Shown here: piece by piece, positions 1 to 9,976 of the stretch
How the letters are laid out: each line of letters starts with the position of its first letter
Numbering within the stretch: position 1 is the first letter of the stretch
DNA from: Hofstenia miamia
Taxonomy: Eukaryota > Xenacoelomorpha > Acoela > Hofsteniidae
DNA length: 64,000 nucleotides
Direction: 5' to 3'
NCBI GenBank assembly: GCA_900660155.1
Contig: CABFPE010000609.1
Location: 249,669-313,668, forward strand
Program-made: the position numbers and the translations under genes
The notes under the pieces: generated by a model
Seen by the model: only the letters and a program-made list of their open reading frames with translations
Databases searched by the model: none
What the model was told of the DNA's origin: nothing

Positions 1-622
1 TGATTCTTTCTTCATCTAATAACATCAATTTCTTGTTTGGTGTTAACATCTTCATCATCAATATTCAGTTACCATAAATGTTCGGTCGTTTCCTCAGCTG
101 TGCGACAGAATTGAGTAGTTTTTTGGAGATCGATATTGGGTTCTCTCAAAAGTCTTTCTTGCAATCGGATGTCTTGAATTGAGAATATAATTCGATCCCG
201 AATAAGACTATCTTCAAGTGGTCCAAAATTGCAGTGTTTTGCCTGGGTTCTTAACATATTCACAAATTGGTGAATTTTCACGTTAGATTTAGATAGCTTG
301 AAAAATTGAAATCGTTCAAAAACTTCATTTGTTCCTCGTTTAAAGTAACCATCAAGAGTCTTCATTACATTTTCGAATTTATTTTTATCCTCTGTTCTTG
401 GCCATGTAAAATTCGTAAAAACTTCATTTGCTACATCTCCAATGCATCGAAGCTGAATTCCAATTTTAACCTTGTCCGGCTTTTCTTCAACCTCAGTGGC
501 TTCCATGAACAGCATAAAGCTCAGTTTCCATTTGGTCCATTCGATTGCTACACTTGGACTATCGATATCAAAGGGAAGAGGCTTCAATGTTTCGAATGCT
601 ATCCATCCCACCTATGTCACCA
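1..622 (-). mobile_element. Ty3/Gypsy-like gag fossil with primer-binding site
   Basis: Minus-strand reading from about 611 to 69 gives roughly 180 residues of a retrotransposon Gag (capsid) domain of Ty3/Gypsy type, with the family's tryptophan-rich start, a central glycine/EVFxxF region and a QERLL stretch. At 611-622 the minus strand reads TGGTGACATAGG, right after the inferred LTR, where a tRNA primer-binding site is expected. The element runs off the left edge, so protease and pol cannot be judged. It is a fossil fragment with at least one break. Family assignment rests on the Gag pattern only. Confidence 0.7.
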
Positions 623-800
623 TGTAATGATTTGACAGTACCAATGAGTAAAATCGTTTTATTAAAACACAAGCAACAAAGATTACAATTATATACAATA
701 GACACTACAGGGTGACAAGTATGCCAGGACGCATTACGGTAAATAATAACGAGTGTGCCAGTACATCCCAGGCAAATATGGGGTAAACCTAACCAATACA
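623..800 (-). repeat. probable 5' LTR of the Gypsy fossil
   Basis: On the minus strand this 178 bp segment starts TGTATTGG and ends TTACA. It contains a TATATAA box followed by an AATAAA signal, and it directly abuts the primer-binding-site-like sequence. That is the layout of a short LTR. The partner LTR lies outside the window, so the boundaries are inferred. Confidence 0.45.
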
Positions 801-974
801 ATGCCTGAAAAATTCTAGAAATTCGTACTTACCGTGTTGTTGTGCGTTGTATTCTAATCAGACACCATATGATAAATAAAATTTCTTAATCAATTCAAAT
901 TTTGCATAGCTTTTATGCCCCCTAATCAAACCTGCATTACAATTTTCTCGTGATACCATATACATATTTGTGGT

Positions 975-1331
975 AGTAGTCTGCGGGCCGGCCGGGCTAA
1001 AATTTAACGAACGGGCCGCGGGTGGGCTGAGATCGTAACTGGCCGGCATAGAAAAGAAAAGATAAAAGTATTAAAAGTCTATTCTGTTTGCTATATCTCA
1101 AATCACAATTTTACTATACCTCAAATCTAACACAGGTAAATTTAACAGCTGAATGAACAGCTGATAGTAATTTTTTTATTGGATCGGGAGTAATTTACAG
1201 GTACATAATGAAATCACGTTCGGGCGGGCCACGGGCGGTCTAAAACTTTAATGGATGAGCCACGGGCGGGCTCAGCGTTGAACAGTGGGCGCAGGTGAGC
1301 CCGGGTCGGAAAAATCGGCGGCTCGCACATC
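975..1331. repeat. GC-rich diverged direct repeat, possible MITE end
   Basis: Two GC-rich patches (about 975-1045 and 1217-1331) sit in AT-rich DNA. They are diverged direct copies sharing a core like CTAAAATTTAACGAACGGGC / CTAAAACTTTAATGGATGAGC followed by a GGGCTgAG block. The right patch ends GGCTCGCACATCACTA, which resembles a non-autonomous DNA transposon terminus. No matching opposite end was found. Confidence 0.4.
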
Positions 1332-1541
1332 ACTAATTTGTGGTCTCACATTAGGCAGCATTTCGAATGAATGTTTGGTCCATTTTAGGGCAATACATTA
1401 ACAGTACATATTGGTAGTACATTCCGTATGCAAAAACTCAAACTTTTTTAGGAATTCTACTTTTCCTCTTAAAATTTAGGACGTTGATTTACTCAGAGTA
1501 ATGTGAATCAATTACAAATTATTGATCACAATAAATAGGTG

Positions 1542-1559
1542 CTGTCTCTTATACACATC
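1542..1559 (+). other. Tn5 mosaic-end (Nextera adapter) remnant
   Basis: CTGTCTCTTATACACATC matches 18 of the 19 bases of the hyperactive Tn5 mosaic end used in Nextera libraries. A chance match of this length is very unlikely in 64 kb. It is best read as adapter left in the assembly, so the join here is suspect. Confidence 0.85.
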
Positions 1560-2650
1560 CGTCATACTTATACGTCATTGAGTTAGAATGCCACAATATT
1601 TGTAGAACTATCTCTCTACACTAAGACCAGGGAGGGAATAGCCTTCTGACAGCACAATAAATTAATCATTCTTCCACAGGTCTCCTACTAACACAGCAAA
1701 AATCCTGCAAATCTCCTAATAGAACACTCATAAACACAAAATATGAATTGCTGTATATTAAACGATACTGCATTGTATACTGTTCAGATGGGCAAAGTGC
1801 AGTTATACGGGTAAATCAGCAATCAAAATTCCAGTTGAAATAAACGCTAGTTCAGGTGCAGTTTCTGAAACTTGCTACTTATCTAAGTTATTTGGAAGTG
1901 GAATTTTTTAAATATGATAGGAGATCAAATTTTTCATCAATGAAATACCAGGGGATCTTTCATGGTTCTCATATTTTGACTGGAAGCAATGTGGTGCATC
2001 GTTTGAGATCACCCAGTCTTCATCCTCAGGGTTGGATTCAAAATAACTATAGATCATTGAAAACTTCTTTGATGGGAACTTTAGTGATGAGGCCACCTTT
2101 TAATATGTTCCAGTTTTAAAAAATGTATCTATGAAATTTGATAACATCAACATTACTAAAACGTAAACAAAAAAGTATTGCAGTATTGCATGAAATATTA
2201 TAAATTGTTGCTCCCAGTATTTTAAAGAGTGTGTTATACTCCCAGTTCGAAAATTTCGCCCGATCCCGGTATGACCGCAAAATTTTAAAGGAGAGTATAA
2301 CCTAGAATTGAAACTTTACATAGAAACAAACAAATAAGGAGATTAACAGAGAAGTTTCCATTGTTGAGAAGTATGTTGATATTGATAGACTGCCAGCATT
2401 GTTGTTCAGAAATTCTTCAAATAGAATCAATGCATTTGTTCTCCTAATAATAACCCCACTTTTTTTGAATTTTTCCTTGAAATTCTTCATTTTTAGCGTT
2501 AATAGCGAAATCAAAGCCTTATCAGAAAATCGGTGTATTATACTTAAATAAATATGTGAAATAAAAAACATGTTATGTATGTTGTAAAGAAAATGTGGAT
2601 TACCAAAGTCATTCAATTGAATTCCAATTGGATTATTTTAGAATTTTAAT

Positions 2651-2671
2651 ATTGGATTGGATTGGATTGGA
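2651..2671 (+). repeat. ATTGG pentamer run
   Basis: About four tandem copies of ATTGG, part of a slightly longer imperfect tract. Confidence 0.7.
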
Positions 2672-2754
2672 CAGAAAAACCAATCCATAGGGCTAATTGG
2701 ACCTCCTTGTGTTTACCGATTCAATATTATTTTACTAATAATCACTAATATATA

Positions 2755-3931
2755 CTTTGTCTCAAAAAATAGGAGTCAGGAAAATTTAATTTATAGACTA
2801 AAGGATGAACATATTTACAAATAGAAAAGTAGAACTAATACCAAAATAAATAGGCTATAAACACATGGTTTAAGTTTGTACAAAGTTTCCGTTGTATTTG
2901 GATAAATGCAGAGAAATACAGTTGATCAAATTTCAACGCATGAGCGGCGAAACTTCATGTTGCAATTTTTTTACACGAAGTTCCCAAAGATATTCCACAT
3001 GTTTTTCACTGGATTGATATATGTAAAATTTAGTGGCCACTGCAGAATTTGAATCTCGTTTTCAAAAATATTATTTTTTGTTACGCGAGAGGTGTGAAGG
3101 GTTGCTGTATCTTGCTCCAATATGCAGCCGTTGGGCATAAAGCATTTGTATATGGAACAAACTTCAACACAGTTTAGCAATATTTTTTACTGTTAATAGT
3201 TCTTTCGGGAATAAAATTCAGAGTGCAACAATGCGCCCCAAACCAAAATTTCTAAACAGAATTTTTGTGATTTTTCATAGTCCATATTTCTTATTGACTA
3301 CTGCACCAAACCTTGACTTTGCAGCTGAAAATCAACCTCATCTGAGAGAAACATCTTGCAAACTCTATTATCGCCAAGCTTGTTTAAACTCCTGCGTTTT
3401 TTCTGTAATATTTGGTAGAATTATTGGCAGTATTTCTTTATGCCCAATATAACCAATGACCGATGGACTGTCGAATCGTGAACAGAAATGCCAGTCTTTT
3501 ATGTGAACTTTTGAGCGATGTCTCGGCCAGAGAAAATAGCAATTTTCAAAGTTAAGTTTGTCAATGAGTGCTTTTCATGTCCTGAAATTTTCACAGGACA
3601 GCCACTTTCAGAGTTTTCGTTTGAGTGATCCGCCTAATTCCAGAACTTTAAATTTTCTGCACACGGTAGTCTTTGGTATGCCTGATAATGTGTATAAAAA
3701 CTAGATTTATGGGTGACGTTGTGATGCAGAAATTCAACTGGGTCTCTTTGTTCTGCATGATTAAATTAAACACGATCAAAAACTTATATTTTACCGGTTT
3801 TTTTAAATGCAAATTTAATTAAGATGGTTGGTTAGGTTAATATATGCTGATCATTTTCCTATCTGGTTAAAACAAATAATGATATTAAAGAAAAGTATAA
3901 CTTTTCAACAGTCCCATTTTTTGCGACAAAA
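2755..3931 (-). mobile_element. Tc1-like DNA transposon, decayed
   Basis: Terminal inverted repeats of about 20 bp bound the element: CTTTGTCTCAAAAAATAGGA at the left, and GTCCCATTTTTTGCGACAAAA at the right as its complement. Each end is next to TA, the Tc1/mariner target. Total length is about 1.18 kb, typical of Tc1. The minus strand encodes a decayed transposase. At 3180-2971 it reads LEQDTATLHTSRVTKN, then WP and NPVKNMW, matching the Tc1 block QQDNAPxHTSxxTK...WPxxSPDLNPIENLW. Upstream pieces near 3.3-3.5 kb in other frames look like the linker and second catalytic region. Stops, frameshifts and replaced catalytic residues make it inactive. Confidence 0.8.
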
Positions 3932-5599
3932 TATACATCTCAAATATTGAAAGTGGACTATTTGCGGAAAATTAGCTGTACTGATTTTTATGTTTCTGGA
4001 ATTCCACTGATATACTTTTTCCTAAAGTTGTTAAAAACAAAAAAGCAATATTAAAATGTCATACATCATTTGTCAAATTTAATATATAACTACATTGAAT
4101 TTTCTAAAGAATTTATTCATAAATACTGTTTATCCTTAAAATGTAATTGTTTATTTAAAAATTGAGTTAAATCAGTTTTTCTATTTAAAAAATAATATCA
4201 TTTCAACTGCTCGCTTAGTTTTAAATAACCAACTAATTCTAGTTTTGCCACAATTGTATGCATATTGTTATGGCACATATTTACAAAATTGGTTCATAAT
4301 TTGTAATCTCAAAAAAATAATTGTTGTCATTCTTTTTTTATTGCATTATTATTACTATTGATCACTCTATTTAACTATTTAAAAATCTTCCTTATTTTTT
4401 TAGAATTTTCGTATATTTTTATACAACCAGAGGATTATCCTTAAACAGCCTGCGGATTTTCGAAAAAATTTTCTTGATCCTATAAAATTTTTTTAAGCGC
4501 TAATAGCTCAAAAGCTATTAAAGCTATGCTCAATTCAAAAGCACCACGTAACCTCTGACTTTGCGTACAGCGCGACTCAATTGGCTTAGGATATCTTTGC
4601 ACACATTAAGAAGCAGTAAAACTTCTTTGTTCTTCCAAGGACTAAAAAACCCTATAAATACATGAACATTAAATATGGAGAGAATTTAAATATTTTTTAA
4701 AAATTCGAAACTTCCAAAGAAAACTTGTTAATCTTTTCAACAACCTTAGCTACAGCAATACGCTTTAATAGACATTTTCAAAATTGCATGTTCCCTAATA
4801 GACCTATCTAAGATAATAGGCTTCGAAAATCTTCTTTGTTAATGTCGAAAAATTGTTTGTCCTTTAAAACATACGCCCTAAGTTAGAGCAAAATTGTAAT
4901 CGATTTTCTTGGCAATAAATTTGTATAATTATCATCTGCAAATAACATATATTATATGATTTGAAATATCATTAATATAGATATACTAAGCAACAGTGTT
5001 CCCAGAACCAAACCCAGTGCAAAACTTCATTCAATTATTAAAGGATTTGATGATTCATTCTTAAATTGTACACATTGAATTCAATTATTTAGGTAATCAG
5101 AAATTAATCAATTTTTACTCAATATTCCTTCATCCTTTGAATTCAATGCTTTTGCAAGATCTAAAATTGCAATATTGACAACTACAATTCTATCTATTAG
5201 TTGTTTCCAATCATCTACTACATTCAAACCCGAGACCCTGTCAAAACCCAATTATATTTGAAAAAGTGCTTCGTAAACCAAATTAATTTTGACTAAGGAA
5301 CCTGTATTTTTTAAAGTAACAGTAATTCTGATAGTGTAATATCTCTTTAAAAATCTTTCTAATTGCTTTTAAAATTGAAATTTGCTTAAACACTTTTATA
5401 GATTGGATTAGCTTTTGTGCTTTTCAGTTCAGCAGGGGTGCAGTTTATGGCTTGACTATATATGGCAAGCCAAAATTTGTCTGTCATTCATAATTGCCAT
5501 ATATTGAATTTAGTCCATTCATTATTTCAGAAGTCGTAATTATGTAAAATTAATGTGAAATGTATGTATGATACACGTGGTTATAACAATTTCATAAAG
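3932..5599. other. AT-rich non-coding stretch
   Basis: Very AT-rich sequence between two DNA transposons. I find no open frame of note, no RNA gene and no repeat with recognisable ends. Confidence 0.5.
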
Positions 5600-6120
5600 T
5601 AATCATTCCATAAAATATTTCTTGTTACGAAAAATGTCTGTCGCACAATGGCGTATGGAAATTTATTTCGCCTGCTATCTTAATACATGGGATAAAAAAT
5701 ATTTTTTAGCAATTGCTCAAAATTGGCCTGCATTTTATGCCTTCATGAAATCTTCCTGCATCGTGAAGCAATACGGATTGTAGTGCTGCCTTTCTTCAAA
5801 GGAAGCGTTTGTTAGATTTTGGGCTAATCTTTCATTTTATTCCCACATATATTTACTTGAGAATATATGGAATATATCGACAAAAAAATGCACATTGCCC
5901 CAAAATCTAACAAACACTTCCTTTGAAAAAGGCAGCACTATAATGCATATTACGTCACGATGCAGAAAGATTTCATGAAAGCATAAAATGCATCATAATT
6001 TTGAAAAATGTCTAAAATATTTTTTATGCTATGTATTAAGATAGCACGTGAAATCAATTCTCGTACGCATTCACGCTACAACAATATTTCCTAGCAAGAA
6101 ATATTTTGTGTAATGTTCTA
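5600..6120. mobile_element. fold-back element with 220 bp inverted arms
   Basis: Left arm 5600-5823 and right arm 5898-6120 are inverted copies of each other at roughly 80 to 85% identity by eye, separated by a 74 bp loop. Shared blocks include GCTATCTTAATACAT, AAAAAATATTTT, CATGAAATCTT and GTTTGTTAGATTTTGGG. There is no coding content. This is the structure of a fold-back MITE. No clear target duplication was identified, so the superfamily is unknown. Confidence 0.8.
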
Positions 6121-6245
6121 ATATTCAACAAAATAAATACCCAATTACAAGCTACAATTAAAAGACAATCATTTTTGTGTAATATGAATTTGTACTGATA
6201 TCAAAAGTCGCAAGCAATTCAATAGGTCTCTGAAACATCTTGAAA

Positions 6246-6416
6246 TAGTGGCAGCAGAACGAATTTTCATTAAGGGGGCAAGATACATATTTTGCAGAGC
6301 ATACTATTATAAATAAGATTTCTTTTAAAATTAAGAAAGTATTTTTCTAAAATTTCAATCTTAGAGCAGGGGCACCTGCCCTCTGACCCCCTTCCCCCTC
6401 GCTTGTGCCACCACTG
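6246..6416. mobile_element. hAT-type MITE, 171 bp
   Basis: The left end reads TAGTGGCAGCAGAACG and the right end, as complement, CAGTGGTGGCACAAGCG, a hAT-like terminal pair. Flanking octamers TCTTGAAA (6238-6245) and TCTTCAAT (6417-6424) agree at 6 of 8 positions, as expected for an aged 8 bp hAT target duplication. A G-rich block lies just inside each end. It is non-coding. Confidence 0.6.
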
Positions 6417-7552
6417 TCTTCAATCACTTAGAAAAAAACTTTAAATAAACCAATTTTTGTTTGTTTGTTTTCTAATAATATATTACAAAACAATGGAAAT
6501 TGTGGTAAAGGACACAAGGATTTTCTATTGTTATAATTCTAGTCCCAATCTAGATTTTGCTCTTCAAATAAAAAAATTGCAATAATGTGCACTATTTCAA
6601 AAAACATAAAATTTGTGCGAAAAGGATGCATCAATTCCAACACGTTTAACTTCGGATTGTTGTTGTTATATAGACTAGATTTTAATTCATTGATAAAGTT
6701 CTAAATTTCTTCTTTAATCTTTTTATCAACACCGTTTTGCGTATAACCCCAAATACATGAAAAAGTTACAAAACACCACTATTTAGGATACATTGATTTT
6801 TTAATTTTAGAGAAAAAAATTCAAAAGATGAAAAAAACTACATGGTAATATCTCAGTTTAAAGATGCAATAAATTTTTAAAAAATTTTTTTTTCAAATGC
6901 CTTGAATGCAATTTGTTTTCTAATCTTAAAAATGGAAAAATGGTGTTTTGTAACGCAAAAATTCAATTTGAACGTTACAACCAGCAACATATGTATGTAT
7001 CTATGTATATACATATACAGATGTACATATATTGGTCTGATGTAACATACAAAAGAAATTTCTGAGTTACAACGAACTAAAATTTAATCATTCTAAGATT
7101 ACAACGGAACAAAATGGCAAACCTCAATAATAAAATATTTTTTCAATTCTTTTTTTCATAAAATCATTAATTTTAGTAATGTGTATTCAGTGAAAACGCT
7201 GTGTTGAAAAGTATTCATGTTGAAAGAAAGCGTATTTTTCACATACATTGGTCCGTTGTAACATTAATATTACAACATACCAATTATCTGTGAAATTACA
7301 ACTGACCAAATATTTGTGAAATATTTTTAGATCAGTCCAATATATTTATGTACATGTATGTATGTATTTATGTAACATAAATGTTTCCTGTAGTGAAGAA
7401 TGAGGTTAAAACCTATTAAAGTCCAGTTATGTTAAAAAGCAGAAGTTAGGACGCACAGCTCTAATTAATGTTAATATTTTAAGTCGATAGTGCCCGTCAA
7501 GTGGTAATATTTTGAAAAATATACCGTATTATAGCAGCATTTATTAATATTG
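6417..7552. other. AT-rich stretch with repeated TTGGTCxGTTGTAACA-like motif
   Basis: No gene is seen. Between about 6965 and 7345 a 12 to 17 bp motif (TTGGTCCGTTGTAACAT and variants) recurs about seven times in both orientations, for example at 7032, 7064, 7098, 7249, 7300 and 7333. Confidence 0.5.
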
Positions 7553-8520
7553 TCAGATATTGGGTCCTCTTCTTTTCATTTTATATATATATCTGAAATC
7601 GAATTGATTTCTGCTAAACACCACATACTTATCATGTGCTATGCTGATGATGCTCAACTTTATGTTGCTATGCATACCATTGATGATGGCTCTGTCACCC
7701 GTCTACAGATGTGTATTACTGATATACGCAATTGGTATGCTTCACACAACATGACATTGAATGATGCCAAATCTGATTGATTGGTCGTCACTTCTGTTTG
7801 GGGTTCTTCTTCTTCTCTTGGAGATAATTTTCTTTTTCCTTCTAATGCTGTCAGAAACCTTGGGTTCATTTTTGACTCGACTCTCTCTCACCTTGAAGCA
7901 GTTGTGAAATTTTGCCGTACTGGTATGGTTGCACTTCGACGCCTCTGGCAAATTCGCCATTACTTAGATGTCAATACATCTAAGCGTCATGTTAGTGCAT
8001 TTGTTATATCATATATTGATGCATACAATTTATTCTTGTTTGCTATTCCTGCTAATCTGCTACATAAGTTGGAGTTGTTACAGAATTCTGCTGCTCGCTT
8101 TCCTATGAATATTGGTCCAAGAGAACATATTACTCTCATTTTACAGGCTCGACATTGACTTTCAGTCCAATATCGCATTGTTTACAAAATTTCTCTTACA
8201 GTATGGAAAGCTTTGCACAGTCTTGCACCGAGTTACATTTCGGAACTTTTTGAATTTTGTGATAATGGTCGTGAACTTAGATCTAGAGATCAACTTAGGT
8301 TAACTGTTCCACTTGTTAGTTCGTCCAACTCTTCACGTCCGTTATCAATTGCTGGTCCTAAGGCATGGAATGATCTACCTCTTAATGTTAAGATGTCTGC
8401 CACCATAATTGTATTTAAAGCAAGGCTAAAGTCTCATCTTTTTCTGCTTGCATTCTCCTAACTGTTTTACTTTTGTTACCGCTATAAACAATTTCGTATG
8501 TGGCGGTCTAAAAATAAATA
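7553..8520 (+). mobile_element. 5'-truncated LINE (CR1/L2/Jockey type), 3' end of ORF2
   Basis: The plus strand encodes the C-terminal part of a reverse transcriptase. It opens with ILGPLLFILYI, then YADDAQLY (catalytic motif C) at about 7638-7661, then a thumb region, and a tail block containing YKISLTVWKALHSLAPSYIS and AGPKAWNDLP, typical of CR1/L2-like LINEs. In-frame stops near 7778 and 8156 and a frameshift near 8160-8200 break it. The element is truncated at its 5' end. It runs into an (ATT)n tract, probably its 3' microsatellite tail. Confidence 0.8.
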
Positions 8521-8527
8521 TTTTTAT

Positions 8528-8536
8528 TATTATTAA

Positions 8537-8580
<44 letters not shown>
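8528..8580 (+). repeat. (ATT)n microsatellite
   Basis: A nearly pure ATT/TTA trinucleotide tract. It is probably the 3' tail of the LINE on its left and forms the junction with the next LINE. Confidence 0.9.
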
Positions 8581-8581
<1 letters not shown>

Positions 8582-9545
8582 CAATTTGCTGATGATAAAT
8601 ACAGATAATGATGCATTTAGGGCTACAAAAAATTTACAAAGTGATATTGAAAATCTTTCTAGGTATTTCTCATCCAATCAATTAAAAATTAATATTGAAA
8701 AAACGCAATTCATTATATTTTCCCCTAATTCTGTAAAAGAAATAACAAACAAGATCGAATTAATTGTTAACAGTGTTCCAATAAAACAATCTGATCATGT
8801 TACATATTTAGGTGTTGATATTGACAAAGATTTAAAATTCGATAAATTTCTCCTAAAAAAGTTACAAAAAATGGCTTCTGGCGTTAGATACTTATACCAC
8901 CTAAGAAATTTTGGGCCAGATTATCACGTTCAATTATTACATGCCTTTTGTTTATCACAATTACATTATTGTTCATTTTTATTTATAAATTTTAATTCAA
9001 AAAGCCGCTATTTATTATCAAAAACTTTTAATTGGGCATTAAAAACATTAAATTTTGCACGTAAGCATGACCATGTTAGTGAATACAGACGAAAGTATAA
9101 TATATTATCCCCGCTATATCAAGTACAATTCCATGCAGCTTCAATTTTATTTAAGTATAAATATGGCCAACAATCAATTTCTTTTCTTGATAATTACTTA
9201 AAAGTAAATCTTCGATCACATAAGTTTATTTGTAGCAGTATTTCCTATCCTAGTTTTCACCGAGCAGCCTCTAATATTTGGAATGATTTAGAAAATGAGA
9301 TAAGAATAGAAAAAAATTACAAAAAATTTAGAAAAAAATTAAAAATCATACTTTTACATCGACAAAATACAATCGGAGACACAAACATGCTAAACACATT
9401 TACAGGTTTTTTACACTGAGCTCACCACACACATAGACACACATACAGTTATTCTATATATATTTTATTATTATTTTGTAAATACATGTATTTGTAGTTT
9501 GTAGCTTTTTTTACTGTCATTTATTTACTGCAATAAATTTGCTTT
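8581..9545 (+). mobile_element. 5'-truncated CR1-like LINE, reverse transcriptase C-terminal part
   Basis: Starts abruptly inside motif C (QFADD, in a different frame from what follows) and continues to 9419 as an intact frame of about 280 residues. It contains LKINIEKTQFIIF, YLGVDID, the LHAFCLSQLHYC thumb region and a C-terminal ASNIWNDL block. The family is CR1/Jockey-like and AT-rich. The 3' untranslated part with AATAAA lies at about 9420-9545. The clean frame suggests a younger insertion than its left neighbour. Confidence 0.75.
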
Positions 9546-9787
9546 GACTCTTATATCTGATACAAACGTTAGTGTCAAAGCTTCAGTTGTTTTCTTAAAT
9601 TTAATGTATACGCCGATTCAAAAACCCTTTCTAGTTAGATTAAGGAAAATACAAAAAGTGTTAAAAATTGAATTGACTTTCAACACCAAAATTAAGTTTG
9701 ACCATTATCGCATATTTTCCAACTCAAGAAACACTAGGTAAGCAGTAGTTGTTTGTTTCCATTGATAATAAATCTTCATAAAACAGA
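9546..9787. other. 3' flank of the SLC22-like gene
   Basis: Sequence downstream of the transporter stop codon (gene on minus strand). A minus-strand AATAAA occurs near 9522, inside the adjacent LINE's 3' region. No polyadenylation signal is seen close to the stop, so the transcript end is not located. Confidence 0.35.
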
Positions 9788-9976
9788 TCATTTAGAATCC
9801 GACGAACTTTCTTCAGTCATAAGTTTATATTGGCGTTCTTTGGCTTCAAACATATCTTCCATGTTCTCTGGTAGAGGTTTATTATGAGTCTCTGGAGCAC
9901 ATAGAATGATAAGAGGAAGTGGAATGAGATTGACAATTCCAAATATTAAAAATGGAATCGCAAAGTGGATTTCATC
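9788..9976 (-). CDS. SLC22-like gene exon 10, with stop
   Basis: Acceptor CATTTAG. 62 codons plus TGA. Encodes TM12 (IPFLIFGIVNLIPLPLIIL), the PETHNKPLPENMEDM signature and an acidic, serine-rich cytoplasmic tail. Confidence 0.88.
   Translation of the reverse strand, partial: DEIHFAIPFLIFGIVNLIPLPLIILCAPETHNKPLPENMEDMFEAKERQYKLMTEESSSDSK

Larger units (their letters stand above)
1332..2754. other. AT-rich intergenic stretch, no gene recognised
   Basis: I see no coding region or known repeat here apart from a Tn5 adapter remnant (1542-1559) and a short ATTGG pentamer run (2651-2671). Short open frames around 1.9-2.1 and 2.3-2.6 kb match nothing I recognise. Confidence 0.5.

Noticed and set aside
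2230-2305. Short imperfect inverted repeat GTTATACTCC / GGAGAGTATAAC around 70 bp.
   Set aside because: Too short and no target duplication. Not enough to call a MITE.
3231-3452. A 73-codon plus-strand frame.
   Set aside because: It is antisense to the Tc1-like transposase remains and has no family resemblance.
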